A stretch of 64,000 nt of DNA from Beduinella massiliensis. Lineage in GTDB: Bacteria > Bacillota > Clostridia > Christensenellales > Aristaeellaceae. Below, piece after piece: positions 1 to 11,370 of this stretch. The first letter of the stretch is position 1, and each line of letters opens with the position of its first letter. A model generated the notes under the pieces. That model had not been told where the DNA came from and ran no database searches. It was given only the letters and a program-made list of their open reading frames with translations. Location: NCBI RefSeq assembly GCF_900199405.1, contig NZ_LT963430.1:2201605-2265604 (forward strand), read 5' to 3'. Position numbers and translations under genes: made by a program.

Positions 1-691
1 CTTTTCGCGTCACGATAAAGGCGTTTTGCGTAAAGTCGAAGTCGTCAATGTTCAGTCCGACGCATTCGCTCACACGGATACCTGTCCCTAAAAAGAGGCT
101 CAGCATCGCTAGATCGCGTTTTCGCGTGATCTGGTGGAATTTTTGCTGGCGTGCCGTCAGATTTTCGCCCTTTTCGGCCTCGTCTAGAATGCGGGCTACC
201 TCGTCGAGTTCCAAGCGAATAATCGCCTTTTCATGACGTTTGGGCAGCGGTACCAGTTCGGCGGGGTTTCCGGGAATACGGCCATCCGCATATAGATACT
301 TGAAAAACGAACGCAGCGATGAAAGCTTGCGCATCTTGCCGCATTCGGCATTCTCGAGTTCACGCGAGGACACGTTTCCGTCCTCGTCGATGTCATTTTT
401 ATAGTAAAGCGTCAGGTATTGGCCGTAGCGCTCAATATCGGCTTTGGTGATCTTGCGAAGGTCTTCGTCGTCGAAGGAGAGGACGTCCTTGCCGCCAAAT
501 TTTCGAACTTCCGCAGAAAGGTATTGGAAGAAGATGCGAAGGTCATATGCGTAAGCAAGGCGTGTAAGCGTACCCGTCTGCGACTCTATAGCGATAAAGT
601 AATCCAGGCAGCACTGGGGCAGCTCGCGTTCGAGCTTGCGAAGACTTTCCGTGCGCATGCGCGCCGTTTGCTTTTGATAATCGTTGGGCAT
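1..691 (-). CDS. Tyrosine recombinase / integrase, XerC/D-like (3' end outside window)
   Basis: Site-specific DNA recombinase of the tyrosine (phage integrase) family; 230 codons are visible and the C-terminus runs off the left edge. Residues about 25-150 form the SAM-like N-terminal core-binding domain. The catalytic domain begins near residue 155, and the first catalytic arginine lies in the motif GIRVSE (R206). The H-x-x-R box and the tyrosine nucleophile would lie beyond the window. The ATG at 691 follows AGGTG by a few bases, and a good promoter lies upstream (725-753). It is a single gene transcribed away from rnhA. It could be a chromosomal XerC/XerD or an orphan integrase; a clear choice needs the missing part. 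Confidence 0.85.
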   Translation of the reverse strand, partial: MPNDYQKQTARMRTESLRKLERELPQCCLDYFIAIESQTGTLTRLAYAYDLRIFFQYLSAEVRKFGGKDVLSFDDEDLRKITKADIERYGQYLTLYYKNDIDEDGNVSSRELENAECGKMRKLSSLRSFFKYLYADGRIPGNPAELVPLPKRHEKAIIRLELDEVARILDEAEKGENLTARQQKFHQITRKRDLAMLSLFLGTGIRVSECVGLNIDDFDFTQNAFIVTRK

Positions 692-724
692 ATTTAACAC
701 CTGGTTCTGCGAATTTGTGAAACC

Positions 725-753
725 AGTATATCATAATCGAGGAAGAAGGTCAA
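725..753 (-). promoter_or_regulatory. Sigma-A promoter of the recombinase gene
   Basis: Read on the minus strand: TTGACC (748-753), 17-bp spacer, TATACT (725-730). It lies 34 bp upstream of the ATG at 691. Confidence 0.7.
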
Positions 754-756
754 TGT

Positions 757-782
757 CTTCGCAAAAGAAGGCTTTTGCGAAG
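757..782 (-). terminator. Hairpin downstream of rnhA
   Basis: Perfect 11-bp inverted repeat, CTTCGCAAAAG (757-767) against CTTTTGCGAAG (772-782), 31 bp after the rnhA stop. There is no U-run on either side, so it may be a weak or non-canonical terminator. It also sits just upstream of the recombinase -35. Confidence 0.35.
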
Positions 783-813
783 TGTTTTCAGTCTCACTTC
801 CCCGAGCTAAAAA

Positions 814-1269
814 CTACGGTTTTATCGCCGCCTTGGCGTTTTGCTTGATCTGACCGGTCGCCAGTTCGTCACAGCGGTTGTTGAAAGCGTTGTCCGCATG
901 CCCCTTGACCTTATGAATTGTAACTTCATGATCCTGCATGAGCGTTAGCAGCCACTTCCACAGGTCCTGATTTTCGACCGGCTTTTTGCTGGCGTTTTTC
1001 CAGCCGTTGCGTTTCCAATTTTCAATCCAATGCTGATTGAATGCATTGACAAAGTAGGCGGAATCCGAATAGATCGAAACCCTACAGGGCTGTTTGAGCG
1101 CCAGAAGGCCTTGAATGACGGCGAAGACCTCCATCCGGTTATTCGTGGTATCCGGCATAAAGCCGGACATCTCCTTCCGGTGATCCCCGTAGATCAGGAC
1201 CGTTCCCCAACCTCCCGGTCCGGGATTGCCGGAACAGGCGCCGTCCGTATACATGGTAATTTCTTTCAT
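814..1269 (-). CDS. rnhA: Ribonuclease HI
   Basis: Cleaves the RNA strand of RNA-DNA hybrids in the cytoplasm (R-loops, primer remnants). The 151-residue protein has the full RNase HI catalytic set: D9 (TDGAC), E47 (NNRMEV), D69 (YSDSAY) and D134 (RCDEL), plus the helper histidine H124 in KGHAD. The basic protrusion with conserved tryptophans (about residues 81-106) is present, as in the E. coli type. The start at 1269 is chosen because AGGAG lies 9 bases upstream and the protein then begins just before the first beta strand; an upstream in-frame ATG would add an unrelated N-terminus. The ppdK terminator lies immediately upstream, so the gene is transcribed separately or by readthrough. Confidence 0.95.
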   Translation of the reverse strand: MKEITMYTDGACSGNPGPGGWGTVLIYGDHRKEMSGFMPDTTNNRMEVFAVIQGLLALKQPCRVSIYSDSAYFVNAFNQHWIENWKRNGWKNASKKPVENQDLWKWLLTLMQDHEVTIHKVKGHADNAFNNRCDELATGQIKQNAKAAIKP

Positions 1270-1290
1270 TGCCGCACGCTCCTGATGATC

Positions 1291-1330
1291 CTCGAAAAAA
1301 GACCCGCTTCGCCCCAAAGCGAAGCGGGTC
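1291..1330 (-). terminator. Rho-independent terminator of ppdK
   Basis: Twelve-bp stem, gacccgcttcgc (1301-1312) against gcgaagcgggtc (1319-1330), followed on the minus strand by six U (1295-1300). It lies 20 bp after the ppdK stop. Confidence 0.9.
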
Positions 1331-1350
1331 CAGATACTTTATCGCAAGTC

Positions 1351-3987
<2,637 letters not shown>

Positions 3988-4093
3988 GCCTAGTCCTCCT
4001 TGTTCAAAAGAACATTAGTAAGAAGCGGCGCAAAGAAAAATGTGCCGCTACCTTGCAACAGAAATAATAAGCCACGACATGGCTCACATAGGA

Positions 4094-4122
4094 ATTATAC
4101 TATAAACACCCGAAAATAGCAA
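4094..4122 (-). promoter_or_regulatory. Sigma-A promoter of ppdK
   Basis: Minus strand: TTGCTA (4117-4122), 17-bp spacer, TATAAT (4094-4099). It lies 107 bp upstream of the ppdK ATG, leaving a leader of about 100 nt with no obvious riboswitch. Confidence 0.7.
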
Positions 4123-4151
4123 GTAAAAACAGGCAGCCCGTTGGGCGTTTT

Positions 4152-6155
4152 TCAATTTCTCGCCAAGGTTGGACCATTTTTCTCAAATCTTTTTCGCGCT
4201 GCGCGCACAATCGCGTCGGCTTCCTGTGCATATGCGGGCGAACCACGGAGGGTTCGCCAGGCTTCCTGCGTCTCCTTCAGCAGCGCCGTCTCGCCGCAGA
4301 GCATCAGCGCAGGCATTTGGGGTTCCCCATGCTGGCGCGTGCCGAAGAACTCTCCCGCTCCGCGGAGCTCCAGATCGCGCCTCGCCACTTCAAAGCCATC
4401 ATTCGTCCCGGTAAGCGTGCGCAATCGGTCGTTGGGCTCCGCCAGCAGGAAGCACCAGCTTTCCTTTTCTCCGCGCCCCACGCGTCCACGGAGCTGATGC
4501 AGCTGCGCAAGGCCGAACCGCTCCGCGTTCTCCACGACCATGATCGTGGCGTTCGGCACGTTGACGCCCACCTCGATGACCGTCGTCGCGACAAGCACGT
4601 CGATTTCCCCGGCAGCAAACGCGCGTAAAACGCTGTCCTTGTCTACGCTGCGCATTCTGCCGTGAACGAGTCCGAGGCGAAGCCCCTGCAGTGGGCCGTC
4701 TTTCAGGGATTCATAGAGTCTGGATGCGCTCACGAACTCTTCCCCGTCGGCTGATTCTTCCACCAATGGACAGACAATATACACCTGCGCGCCTATCTTC
4801 ACTTCTTTCCTGATAAAATCGTAAAGCCCCGCGCGCTTTTCTTCTGCGACGATACGCGTTTTCACCGCCTTGCGTCCCGGCGGCAGTTCATCTACGACCG
4901 AGATGTCGAGATCGCCGTACAGCACGAGCGCGAGCGTACGCGGAATCGGCGTCGCGGACATTACCAGCACGTTAGGCGATTCTCCTTTGAGCGAAAGTCG
5001 CGTGCGCTGGCGCACACCGAACCGATGCTGCTCATCGGTGACGACAAGGCCCAGCCTCGCGTATTCCACGCCCTCTGAAATCAGCGCGTGCGTGCCGATC
5101 ACCACATCCCAGGACCCGTCGCGGATGGCCGCACGCGCTTCCCTGCGCTGCGCCGCGCTCATCTTGCCGGTGAGCAGTCCGCATCGAACGCCCAATGGTT
5201 CGAGCATCTGCTCGGCAGAGCGCATGTGCTGGCTGGCGAGCACCTCCGTAGGCGCCATCATAGCACCCTGAAATCCGTGCTTCGCGGCAGCATACAGCGC
5301 CGCGAAGGCAATCGCCGTCTTGCCGCAGCCCACGTCGCCCTGCACCATGCGCGCCATGGCCTCAGGAGCCGCCATGTCCACAAGGATCTCTTCCAGCACA
5401 TGCGCCTGCGCGTGGGTCGGGGTAAAAGGCTGCGCCCGCCAGAATGCTTCCGCATCCCCCGTACCGCAGCCGATTTGAATGCCGAGCGGTTTTTCCGCTG
5501 CAACGCCCGTGAGCGCTGCCTGGAAGTACAGCAATTCTTCAAACGCGAGCCTTCTCTTGGCGGCAGCGAGCGACGAGGCGTCCTTTGGAAAATGCGCCTG
5601 CCGCAGTGCATATGTGCGGTCACACAGAGAATGTCTCTCTCGAAGTGAGATGGGCATGTCGTCCGCGCAATCGTACGTTTCCAGCATCTGCGCCACGGCA
5701 TCTCTGATCAGCTTTTGCGGTACCCCCGGAATCTGCGCGTACACAGGCGTGATGCGTCTTTCCCGTTCCAGAGTAGGGTTCATCGCAATAAGACCGGTCT
5801 TCTTTCGGACGATGTGCGCATACATCAGGACCTCCTGCCCCTCGTGGATCTGCTGCTTCATCCAAGGCTGGTTAAACCACATGCAGCGCAGAACGCCGCT
5901 GTCATCTCTGACCTTTGCGCTCACCCATACCATACCGTGCGCGCGATGCAGGTGAACAGCACCATCGATCCAGCCCGCGAAAGCGCATTGCATGCCGTCT
6001 GAGAGCGCGGCGACGGGCATCGGCACGGTAGTGTCGCGGTATCCGGTCGGCAGCTGCTCGAGCAGCTGTCCGGGCGATTCAATTTCCCGCGCAGCGAGCG
6101 CCTTTATGCGCGCCGGTCCAAAGCCCTTGAAGTCCTTCCAAGCGAAAGCCTGCAT
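4152..6155 (-). CDS. recG: ATP-dependent DNA helicase RecG
   Basis: Branched-DNA helicase that remodels stalled forks and recombination intermediates. The 667 residues include an N-terminal wedge/OB domain (about 50-160), a Walker A motif GDVGCGKTAIA near residue 275, a DEQH box (VVTDEQHRFG), motif III in VMSATPIPRT and motif VI in QLRGRVGRG. The C-terminal RecG-specific region is present. GGAGGAAAC precedes the ATG at 6155. It ends the minus-strand block that begins with asp23 and fakA, the same neighbours as in B. subtilis. Confidence 0.96.
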   Translation of the reverse strand: MQAFAWKDFKGFGPARIKALAAREIESPGQLLEQLPTGYRDTTVPMPVAALSDGMQCAFAGWIDGAVHLHRAHGMVWVSAKVRDDSGVLRCMWFNQPWMKQQIHEGQEVLMYAHIVRKKTGLIAMNPTLERERRITPVYAQIPGVPQKLIRDAVAQMLETYDCADDMPISLRERHSLCDRTYALRQAHFPKDASSLAAAKRRLAFEELLYFQAALTGVAAEKPLGIQIGCGTGDAEAFWRAQPFTPTHAQAHVLEEILVDMAAPEAMARMVQGDVGCGKTAIAFAALYAAAKHGFQGAMMAPTEVLASQHMRSAEQMLEPLGVRCGLLTGKMSAAQRREARAAIRDGSWDVVIGTHALISEGVEYARLGLVVTDEQHRFGVRQRTRLSLKGESPNVLVMSATPIPRTLALVLYGDLDISVVDELPPGRKAVKTRIVAEEKRAGLYDFIRKEVKIGAQVYIVCPLVEESADGEEFVSASRLYESLKDGPLQGLRLGLVHGRMRSVDKDSVLRAFAAGEIDVLVATTVIEVGVNVPNATIMVVENAERFGLAQLHQLRGRVGRGEKESWCFLLAEPNDRLRTLTGTNDGFEVARRDLELRGAGEFFGTRQHGEPQMPALMLCGETALLKETQEAWRTLRGSPAYAQEADAIVRAARKRFEKNGPTLARN

Positions 6156-6170
6156 CGTTTCCTCCAGAAA

Positions 6171-6196
6171 AGGGCCGCCTGAAATCAGGCGGCCCT
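6171..6196 (-). terminator. Hairpin between fakA and recG
   Basis: A 10-bp stem, agggccgcct (6171-6180) against aggcggccct (6187-6196), lies just after the fakA stop. On the minus strand it is followed only by TTTCTGG, which overlaps the recG ribosome binding region, so it is a partial terminator or a processing hairpin. Confidence 0.55.
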
Positions 6197-6200
6197 TCGT

Positions 6201-7847
6201 TTACTCAGCCGAAAAGAGGTAGTAATACAGGGGCTGACCGCCGTATTGAATCTCCACGTCGCGCTCGCCGTACATCCCGGCGATTTCGTCCGTCAGCGCC
6301 TGCGCGTCTTCCTCCTTGGTATCTTCGCCGTAATAGACCGTGATCAACTCGTCCTCGTCGGTCACCAGAATCTTCATAAGTTCCAGCGCTACGTCGTGTA
6401 CGTCGCTGCCCACGACCTGAATCTTTCCATTGTAAATGCCGATGATGTCGCCTTCCCTGATTTCCTTGCCCTCAAAGGTGGAATCGCGCACGGCGAACGT
6501 AATCTGCCCCGTCTTCACGCGATTGGCTGCCTCCGTCATGTTCGCCGCGTTTCCGTCCGGATCCAGATCCGGCTGGAAAGCGACGACCGCGCCGATGCCC
6601 ATCGCAACGTTCTTGGTCGGGATGACGATGACGTTTTTATCGGACAGTTCGGCCGCCTGCGTCGCTGCCAGAATGACGTTGGAGTTGTTGGGCAGCACAA
6701 AAACCGTCTTGGCGTTCACGGCATCTACCGCACCCAGGATGTCCTCGATGCTCGGATTCATCGTCTGACCGCCCTCGACGATATGGTCTACCGAAAGATC
6801 CTTGAAAATCTGCGAGAAGCCCTCGCCGAGCGAGACGGCGACCATGCCGTAATCGCTTTGCGGCTGCTCCTGCTTCGTTTCGCGCGCCTGACGTGCCTGG
6901 CGTTCCTTGCGTTCCTCCGCCATGTTATCGATTTTCAGGTTGATGAGATCGCCCATGGCGCAGGCGTACTGCAGCGCCTTGCCCGGTTCGTTTGTGTGCA
7001 CGTGCACCTTGACCAGCGAGAAGTCGCCCACGACGACCACGCAGTCGCCGATGCGTGCCAGGCGGCGGCGGAAGGTGTTGATGTCGTTTTCCGTAATGGT
7101 TTCCGGCATATCCTGAATGATGAACTCCGTGCAATACTTGAACGTGATTTCTTCAAGCGCGTCGTGGTCGTCCTCAAAGTCAAGCGTCGCAGCCTCTCCG
7201 ACTTCCATGTTCGTATCGTCGATATGCTCGCCGTTCAGGGTCGCCTTATAGCCTGTGAAGACCGTGAGCAGGCCCTGTCCGCCGGAATCGACGACCCCCG
7301 CCTGCTTGAGCGCGGGCAGCATGTCCGGCGTCTTCTTCAGGATGGCCTCGCCGCTCTGAACGACAACGTCCATCAGCGCGTGCATATCGTCCGGATTCTT
7401 GCGAACCTGACGCAGCGCCTCCTCCGCGATGACGCGGATGACCGTGAGAATCGTTCCTTCCTTGGGCTTCATGATGGCCTTGTAGGCCGTATCCGCACCG
7501 CTCTTGAGCGCCTGCGCGAACAGCACCGGCGTGATGATCGCCGCGCCGTCCAGGCCGCGCGCAAAGCCTCTGAAAATTTGCGATAAAATGACGCCCGAAT
7601 TGCCGCGGGCGCCCTTCAGCGCACCCTTTGACGCGGCCTCGGCTACTTTTGCCGCGTTCGCCTCGTCCAGGGCCGAAAGTTCTTTGACCATGGACTTCAT
7701 CGTCAAGGACATGTTTGTGCCGGTGTCGCCGTCCGGAACGGGAAACACGTTCAGCGCGTCGATCGCCTCACGGTTGCGCTCCAGCAGGCTGGCGCCGGCC
7801 AAAACCATTTCTTTGAACAACAAACCATCGATGGTTTCCTGTGACAA
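6201..7847 (-). CDS. fakA: DAK2-domain fatty-acid kinase-like protein (YloV/FakA)
   Basis: Member of the YloV/FakA family, the ATP-binding subunit that phosphorylates fatty acids bound to a separate FakB/DegV carrier. The N-terminal DAK2 domain (about 10-200) has the motif FPVPDGDTGTNMSLT, whose aspartates bind Mg-ATP. The C-terminal half (about 330-548) is the DegV-like extension of this family. A short charged, Gln-rich linker (KERQARQARETKQEQ) separates them. The first codon is TTG at 7847 with GGAGG eight bases before it; the N-terminus then matches family members well. It is cotranscribed with asp23 just upstream, the conserved yloU-yloV pair. No FakB gene lies in this window. Confidence 0.88.
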   Translation of the reverse strand: MSQETIDGLLFKEMVLAGASLLERNREAIDALNVFPVPDGDTGTNMSLTMKSMVKELSALDEANAAKVAEAASKGALKGARGNSGVILSQIFRGFARGLDGAAIITPVLFAQALKSGADTAYKAIMKPKEGTILTVIRVIAEEALRQVRKNPDDMHALMDVVVQSGEAILKKTPDMLPALKQAGVVDSGGQGLLTVFTGYKATLNGEHIDDTNMEVGEAATLDFEDDHDALEEITFKYCTEFIIQDMPETITENDINTFRRRLARIGDCVVVVGDFSLVKVHVHTNEPGKALQYACAMGDLINLKIDNMAEERKERQARQARETKQEQPQSDYGMVAVSLGEGFSQIFKDLSVDHIVEGGQTMNPSIEDILGAVDAVNAKTVFVLPNNSNVILAATQAAELSDKNVIVIPTKNVAMGIGAVVAFQPDLDPDGNAANMTEAANRVKTGQITFAVRDSTFEGKEIREGDIIGIYNGKIQVVGSDVHDVALELMKILVTDEDELITVYYGEDTKEEDAQALTDEIAGMYGERDVEIQYGGQPLYYYLFSAE

Positions 7848-7879
7848 GTTTTCCGCCTCCAGTTCGTATCAAAGGCCGC

Positions 7880-8230
7880 TCAGACGCGAATGCCTTCAAC
7901 CGTGATATTGATGCACCGCACCTTGGCGCCGGTCATGCTTTCCATCTTGTAGCGCACGGTCTCCGTGATCGCGTTGCAGACCTCCGCGATCGAAATGCCG
8001 TACTCCACGATGATGAACAGGTCTACGTCGATGACATTTTCCTCGACGCGAATCTGCACGCCCTTCGTCAGGTTTTCGCGCCCAAGCCATTCCACGAACC
8101 CATCTTTGGCACGCTTTGATGACATCGCTACGATGCCGTAGCATTCCAGCGCGGCATAGCCCGCCACCTTCAGCATGACATCCTCGCTGATAGAAATTGT
8201 ACCCAGATCATTTTTGATCTTACATTCCAT
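7880..8230 (-). CDS. Asp23/Gls24 family envelope stress protein (YloU-like)
   Basis: A 116-residue Asp23/Gls24-family protein. Relatives are abundant, membrane-associated cytoplasmic proteins linked to envelope stress, with unknown biochemistry. The core is the conserved pattern ISEDVMLKVAGYAALECYG, and VEENVIDVDLFIIVEYG fits the family's central strands. The start at 8230 is chosen because AAGGAGG lies eight bases upstream; a start nine codons earlier would fall over this site. It forms an operon with fakA, 32 bp apart, and is divergent from rpmB. Confidence 0.88.
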   Translation of the reverse strand: MECKIKNDLGTISISEDVMLKVAGYAALECYGIVAMSSKRAKDGFVEWLGRENLTKGVQIRVEENVIDVDLFIIVEYGISIAEVCNAITETVRYKMESMTGAKVRCINITVEGIRV

Positions 8231-8286
8231 GAGAAACCCTCCTTGCACAAGGGTCAAACGGACCCGGTCTCATTGGATCAACTTAC

Positions 8287-8315
8287 AGTATACAGGATTT
8301 GTCCCAAAGGCGCAA
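8287..8315 (-). promoter_or_regulatory. Probable promoter of asp23-fakA
   Basis: Minus strand: TTGCGC (8310-8315), 17-bp spacer, TATACT (8287-8292), 57 bp before the asp23 start. The -35 is a partial match. Confidence 0.5.
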
Positions 8316-8405
8316 GAATATTCCTTTAAAAATATAATATGGTCGTGCCGCCTGGGCTTATTCAGGGATCTTGAGATGTTTTTTTCTGTGGGTTTCAAAA
8401 AGTAC

Positions 8406-8434
8406 TTGTCAAAACCCCGAAAAGATGATAGAAT
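8406..8434 (+). promoter_or_regulatory. Promoter of rpmB
   Basis: TTGTCA (8406-8411), 17-bp spacer, TAGAAT (8429-8434), 45 bp upstream of the rpmB ATG. Confidence 0.75.
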
Positions 8435-8479
8435 GATTCTGTTATATGACTGTTTCCGCTCCAGAAGGAGGTGTGACTT

Positions 8480-8671
8480 ATGGGAAAGTTTTGTGAGGTT
8501 TGCGCCAAGGGCGTCATGTCCGGCAACAACGTCAGCCACTCCAATCGCAAGACCCGTCGTAGCTGGGCGCCGAACACGCAGCGCGTCCGCGTAGTGGTCG
8601 ATGGAAGCGTTTGCCACATGAACGTGTGCACGCGTTGCCTGCGCAGCGGCAAAGTCCAGCGCGCGCTGTAA
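8480..8671 (+). CDS. rpmB: 50S ribosomal protein L28
   Basis: Small component of the large ribosomal subunit, 63 residues. It shows the L28 pattern GKFCEVCAKGVMSGNNVSHS followed by the basic KTRRSWAPN segment. Two CxxC pairs, C5/C8 and one near residues 52-55 (CTRC), mark the zinc-binding form. AGAAGGAGGTG precedes the ATG. It is a lone plus-strand gene inside a minus-strand block, with its own promoter and terminator; this solitary, divergent placement beside asp23 is also seen in B. subtilis. Confidence 0.97.
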   Translation: MGKFCEVCAKGVMSGNNVSHSNRKTRRSWAPNTQRVRVVVDGSVCHMNVCTRCLRSGKVQRAL

Positions 8672-8687
8672 TCTCTTTTGAGCGATT

Positions 8688-8722
8688 AAAAACGTGATCC
8701 AGAGCATGGATCACGTTTTTTT
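8688..8722 (+). terminator. Rho-independent terminator of rpmB
   Basis: Stem aacgtgatcc (8691-8700) against ggatcacgtt (8708-8717), with seven T at 8716-8722. It lies 17 bp after the rpmB stop. Confidence 0.92.
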
Positions 8723-8864
8723 CGTCTCCGTTCAGCGCGCGAAGAGGCGCAGGAAACCCCGTAAAAAACGAGGTGCGCGCAGACAAACCATCCGAATGCG
8801 CATGAGCTCTTCCCCCCTTTCAACGCTTCCCGTACCGCAATCCTTTTCATCCCCTTCGCCCGCC

Positions 8865-9068
8865 TCAAGGTGTACGGATGAAAAAATATCCCAGCAGGAT
8901 CAGCGCCGCGCCAAAGAGCACGATCCAAATTTGAAATGGAATGCACAGGAAGATGAGAAAAAGGCCGATCAGCATCAGAATAATCCCAATCAACACCTGG
9001 CCGCGCCGCGGATTGCCGCCGCAAGGCGGCGAAAAGCCGCGTGTTCCCCTGCATCTGCCCATGGCCAT
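8865..9068 (-). CDS. Small membrane protein, function unknown
   Basis: Sixty-seven residues with a short Gly/Cys/Arg-rich N-terminus and two closely spaced hydrophobic segments (about residues 24-42 and 46-62), separated by a Pro-Phe turn. It resembles small two-helix membrane proteins found in Clostridia, but I recognise no function. The start is uncertain: ATG at 9068 or 9062, or GTG at 9086; a GGGGG run before 9068 could serve as the ribosome binding site. It lies alone between thiN and the rpmB terminator, 87 bp from thiN. Confidence 0.5.
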   Translation of the reverse strand: MAMGRCRGTRGFSPPCGGNPRRGQVLIGIILMLIGLFLIFLCIPFQIWIVLFGAALILLGYFFIRTP

Positions 9069-9155
9069 CACCCCCGCTTTTACCACACTCTATGCGGAAG
9101 AAGGCCAAAATGATGCGGAAATACGCGGCTTTTTTCTGATATCCCCGTCTATAGC

Positions 9156-9785
9156 TTACTTGATCTGAAAGAAAAGTACGTCGCCTGCGTCCACCTCGAC
9201 CCGGATGCAGGATGTCTCAAACAGATTGCTGATGCCGATCGGATAGTCGCTCCTCATCGCGTAGTCGCAGAGCGGATAATGCGCGCCTTCCAGCGAAGCT
9301 ACGTGCGCCGCCCCTAAGGAAAGCAGCGAAAAGGTCTGGCCGCTGTGCCCCTCGATCTTACGGCAGCCGCGAAGCAATTCGATATGCTGACCGTCTTCTT
9401 CGATACAGGCAGAGAGACCGCGGTTTGCGGCACGCACGAGCAGCATGCAGTTGGCCAGCGCGTGATCGAGCCTTCCGCCCAGCGCTCCAGTCAGCGTAAT
9501 TTGCTTTACGCCGAGCCCGATCGCGTAATCGAGCACGGCTACGCCGTCCGTATCGTCCTTCTCGCGGGGAAGCCGCAACACCTTTCCGTTTTCGGAAGCA
9601 TAGCGGTTCAGCAGATGATCCGATACGCTGTCCATATCCCCGATGACCGCGTCCGGACGTATGCCGCCCTCAAGCGCCGCCTCCAGGCCGGAATCAGCGC
9701 ATAAGACGAGCGACGCCCTCTTCGCCAGCTCCTGCAAAAGGCCTGAAGAGGGTTTTTGGCCGCCGAGTACGATCAGCGCATTCAT
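9156..9785 (-). CDS. thiN: Thiamine pyrophosphokinase
   Basis: Transfers pyrophosphate from ATP to thiamine to give thiamine diphosphate. The 209 residues have the family signatures LCADSG near residue 33, GDMDS near 50, DDTDG near 79 and GGRLDH near 103. The C-terminal beta-sandwich (about 135-209) binds thiamine. Its ATG overlaps the rpe stop as ATGA, implying translational coupling. It is the last gene of the run prkC, rsgA, rpe, thiN, the order seen in B. subtilis. Confidence 0.95.
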   Translation of the reverse strand: MNALIVLGGQKPSSGLLQELAKRASLVLCADSGLEAALEGGIRPDAVIGDMDSVSDHLLNRYASENGKVLRLPREKDDTDGVAVLDYAIGLGVKQITLTGALGGRLDHALANCMLLVRAANRGLSACIEEDGQHIELLRGCRKIEGHSGQTFSLLSLGAAHVASLEGAHYPLCDYAMRSDYPIGISNLFETSCIRVEVDAGDVLFFQIK

Positions 9786-10447
9786 TTTTCTGCGCCCTCG
9801 CTCGCGGCGCGAAGCATCGACATGATATTGCCCGGATTCGCGCTGTTAAACAGTGCCGTGCCCATCACCAGAACCTCCGCACCCGCCTGCACCGCCTGCA
9901 TGGCGTTGTCCATCGTGACGCCGCCGTCTACCTCGATCAACGCACCGCTTCCCGCTCCGCGCAGCATTCGCTCGACCACGCTGACCTTGTTCAGCATTTC
10001 CGGCATGAGCTTTTGCCCGCCAAACCCCGGTTCCACCGTCATGACGAGCACGAGGTCTATCTTTGAGAGGCATCCCTCCAGTACAGAAGGTTCGGTAGCG
10101 GGCTTCAGCGAGACACCCGCCTTCATGCCGGCTGCGTGGATGCTGTCTAGGGTTTGGCTCAAATCCTTCACCGCCTCCGCATGAACCGTCAGATAGTCGG
10201 CGCCCGCCTTGGCGAAGGCGTCGATGTAACGATCCGGGTCGACGATCATGAGGTGGACATCCAGCGGGAGATTGCTCTGCATGTCCACCGCGGAAACAAC
10301 CGCAGGGCCAAAGCTGATGTTGGGCACAAACAGGCCGTCCATGATGTCCAGGTGCAGCCAGTCGGCGCCCGCCTGTTCCATCCGGTCGATATCCTTGCCC
10401 ATGTTCATGTAATCGCAGGCTAAAATAGATGGCGAAAACCTAATCAT
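9782..10447 (-). CDS. rpe: Ribulose-phosphate 3-epimerase
   Basis: Pentose-phosphate enzyme interconverting ribulose-5-P and xylulose-5-P. A TIM barrel of 221 residues with the signature SPSILACDY, the metal/catalytic motif LHLDIMDG, LDVHLMI, and the C-terminal phosphate-binding EVDGG. Start at 10447: GGAGG nine bases before the ATG, eight bases overlapping the end of rsgA. A longer frame upstream is antisense noise within the rsgA region. Confidence 0.96.
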   Translation of the reverse strand: MIRFSPSILACDYMNMGKDIDRMEQAGADWLHLDIMDGLFVPNISFGPAVVSAVDMQSNLPLDVHLMIVDPDRYIDAFAKAGADYLTVHAEAVKDLSQTLDSIHAAGMKAGVSLKPATEPSVLEGCLSKIDLVLVMTVEPGFGGQKLMPEMLNKVSVVERMLRGAGSGALIEVDGGVTMDNAMQAVQAGAEVLVMGTALFNSANPGNIMSMLRAASEGAEK

Positions 10448-11318
10448 ACCGATTCCTCCACAGTTCGCGCAATTCGCCGAGCAGCACGCAGTACCGTGCC
10501 CAGCGTTCCGTCGATATTTTTTCCTGCTGCATCGCCTCGCGCACGGCGCATCCGGGCTCGCGGTCGTGCAGACAGGGCGCAAAGCGGCATTTTCCTTCGT
10601 ACGGCTCAAATTCCGGGTAATACGCCAAAAGCTCTTCCGGCTCAAAGCCCTCTTCGAATCCGAGAAGGCTGAAACCCGGCGTATCCATCACCCGAAAGCC
10701 CTCTGCAAAGATAAGCTCCGCGTGTCGTGTCGTGTGCCGCCCGCGCTCTGTCTTGCGGCTCACATCTCCCGTGGGAAGCGACAGGTTCAACAGCGCGTTC
10801 AGCAGCGAGCTCTTCCCCACGGCCGACTGCCCCGCGAAGCACACGGTCTTCCCCGCCAGATAAGCTTTCAGCGCGTCAAGCCCCCGTCTTTCATGCGCGC
10901 TCACGGTAAAGACGGGAACCTGCGCGCGCTCATAAGCCGCACGACAGGCCTCGTCGAGATCGGCCTCCAGATCGCACTTATTCACGCAAAGCAACGGCTG
11001 AATGCCGACGCGGCGCGCACAGACGATCATTCGATCGATGAGCAAAAGGTCCGGCTGCGGCACTGGCGCGACCACCAGCGCCAGAACGTCGACGTTGGCG
11101 ACGGGCGGCCGCACGCAGCAGGTCGCCCGCGGCAGGATTTCCTCCAGCCAGCCGTGCTCCTCGCCGCTGCCGGGGCTGAACGCCACCCGGTCGCCCACCA
11201 TCGGCGTCATATGCTGCCTGCGCAGCTTTCCACGCGCCCTCAGCACAAATTCCGTTTCGCTTTCGTCCTCCCGGACCGTATACAGGCCGCCGATTCCGCG
11301 GACAATGCGTCCCGTCAT
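10440..11318 (-). CDS. rsgA: Ribosome small-subunit GTPase RsgA
   Basis: Late 30S assembly GTPase. The 292 residues show an N-terminal OB domain (about 1-70), then the circularly permuted G domain: NKCD (G4) comes before GQSAVGKSS (G1) and DTPGF (G3). The C-terminal zinc domain has C-x-H-x-C-type ligands (CRFAPCLHDREPGC). The start at 11318 follows AAGGGA; an upstream ATG would add an unrelated N-terminus. Gene order prkC-rsgA-rpe is conserved. Confidence 0.95.
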   Translation of the reverse strand: MTGRIVRGIGGLYTVREDESETEFVLRARGKLRRQHMTPMVGDRVAFSPGSGEEHGWLEEILPRATCCVRPPVANVDVLALVVAPVPQPDLLLIDRMIVCARRVGIQPLLCVNKCDLEADLDEACRAAYERAQVPVFTVSAHERRGLDALKAYLAGKTVCFAGQSAVGKSSLLNALLNLSLPTGDVSRKTERGRHTTRHAELIFAEGFRVMDTPGFSLLGFEEGFEPEELLAYYPEFEPYEGKCRFAPCLHDREPGCAVREAMQQEKISTERWARYCVLLGELRELWRNRYD

Positions 11319-11370
11319 TCGGGCAATCCCTTCCCTTCCGTCGTCCGGCTTCTGATCGCCGGTTGGGTCG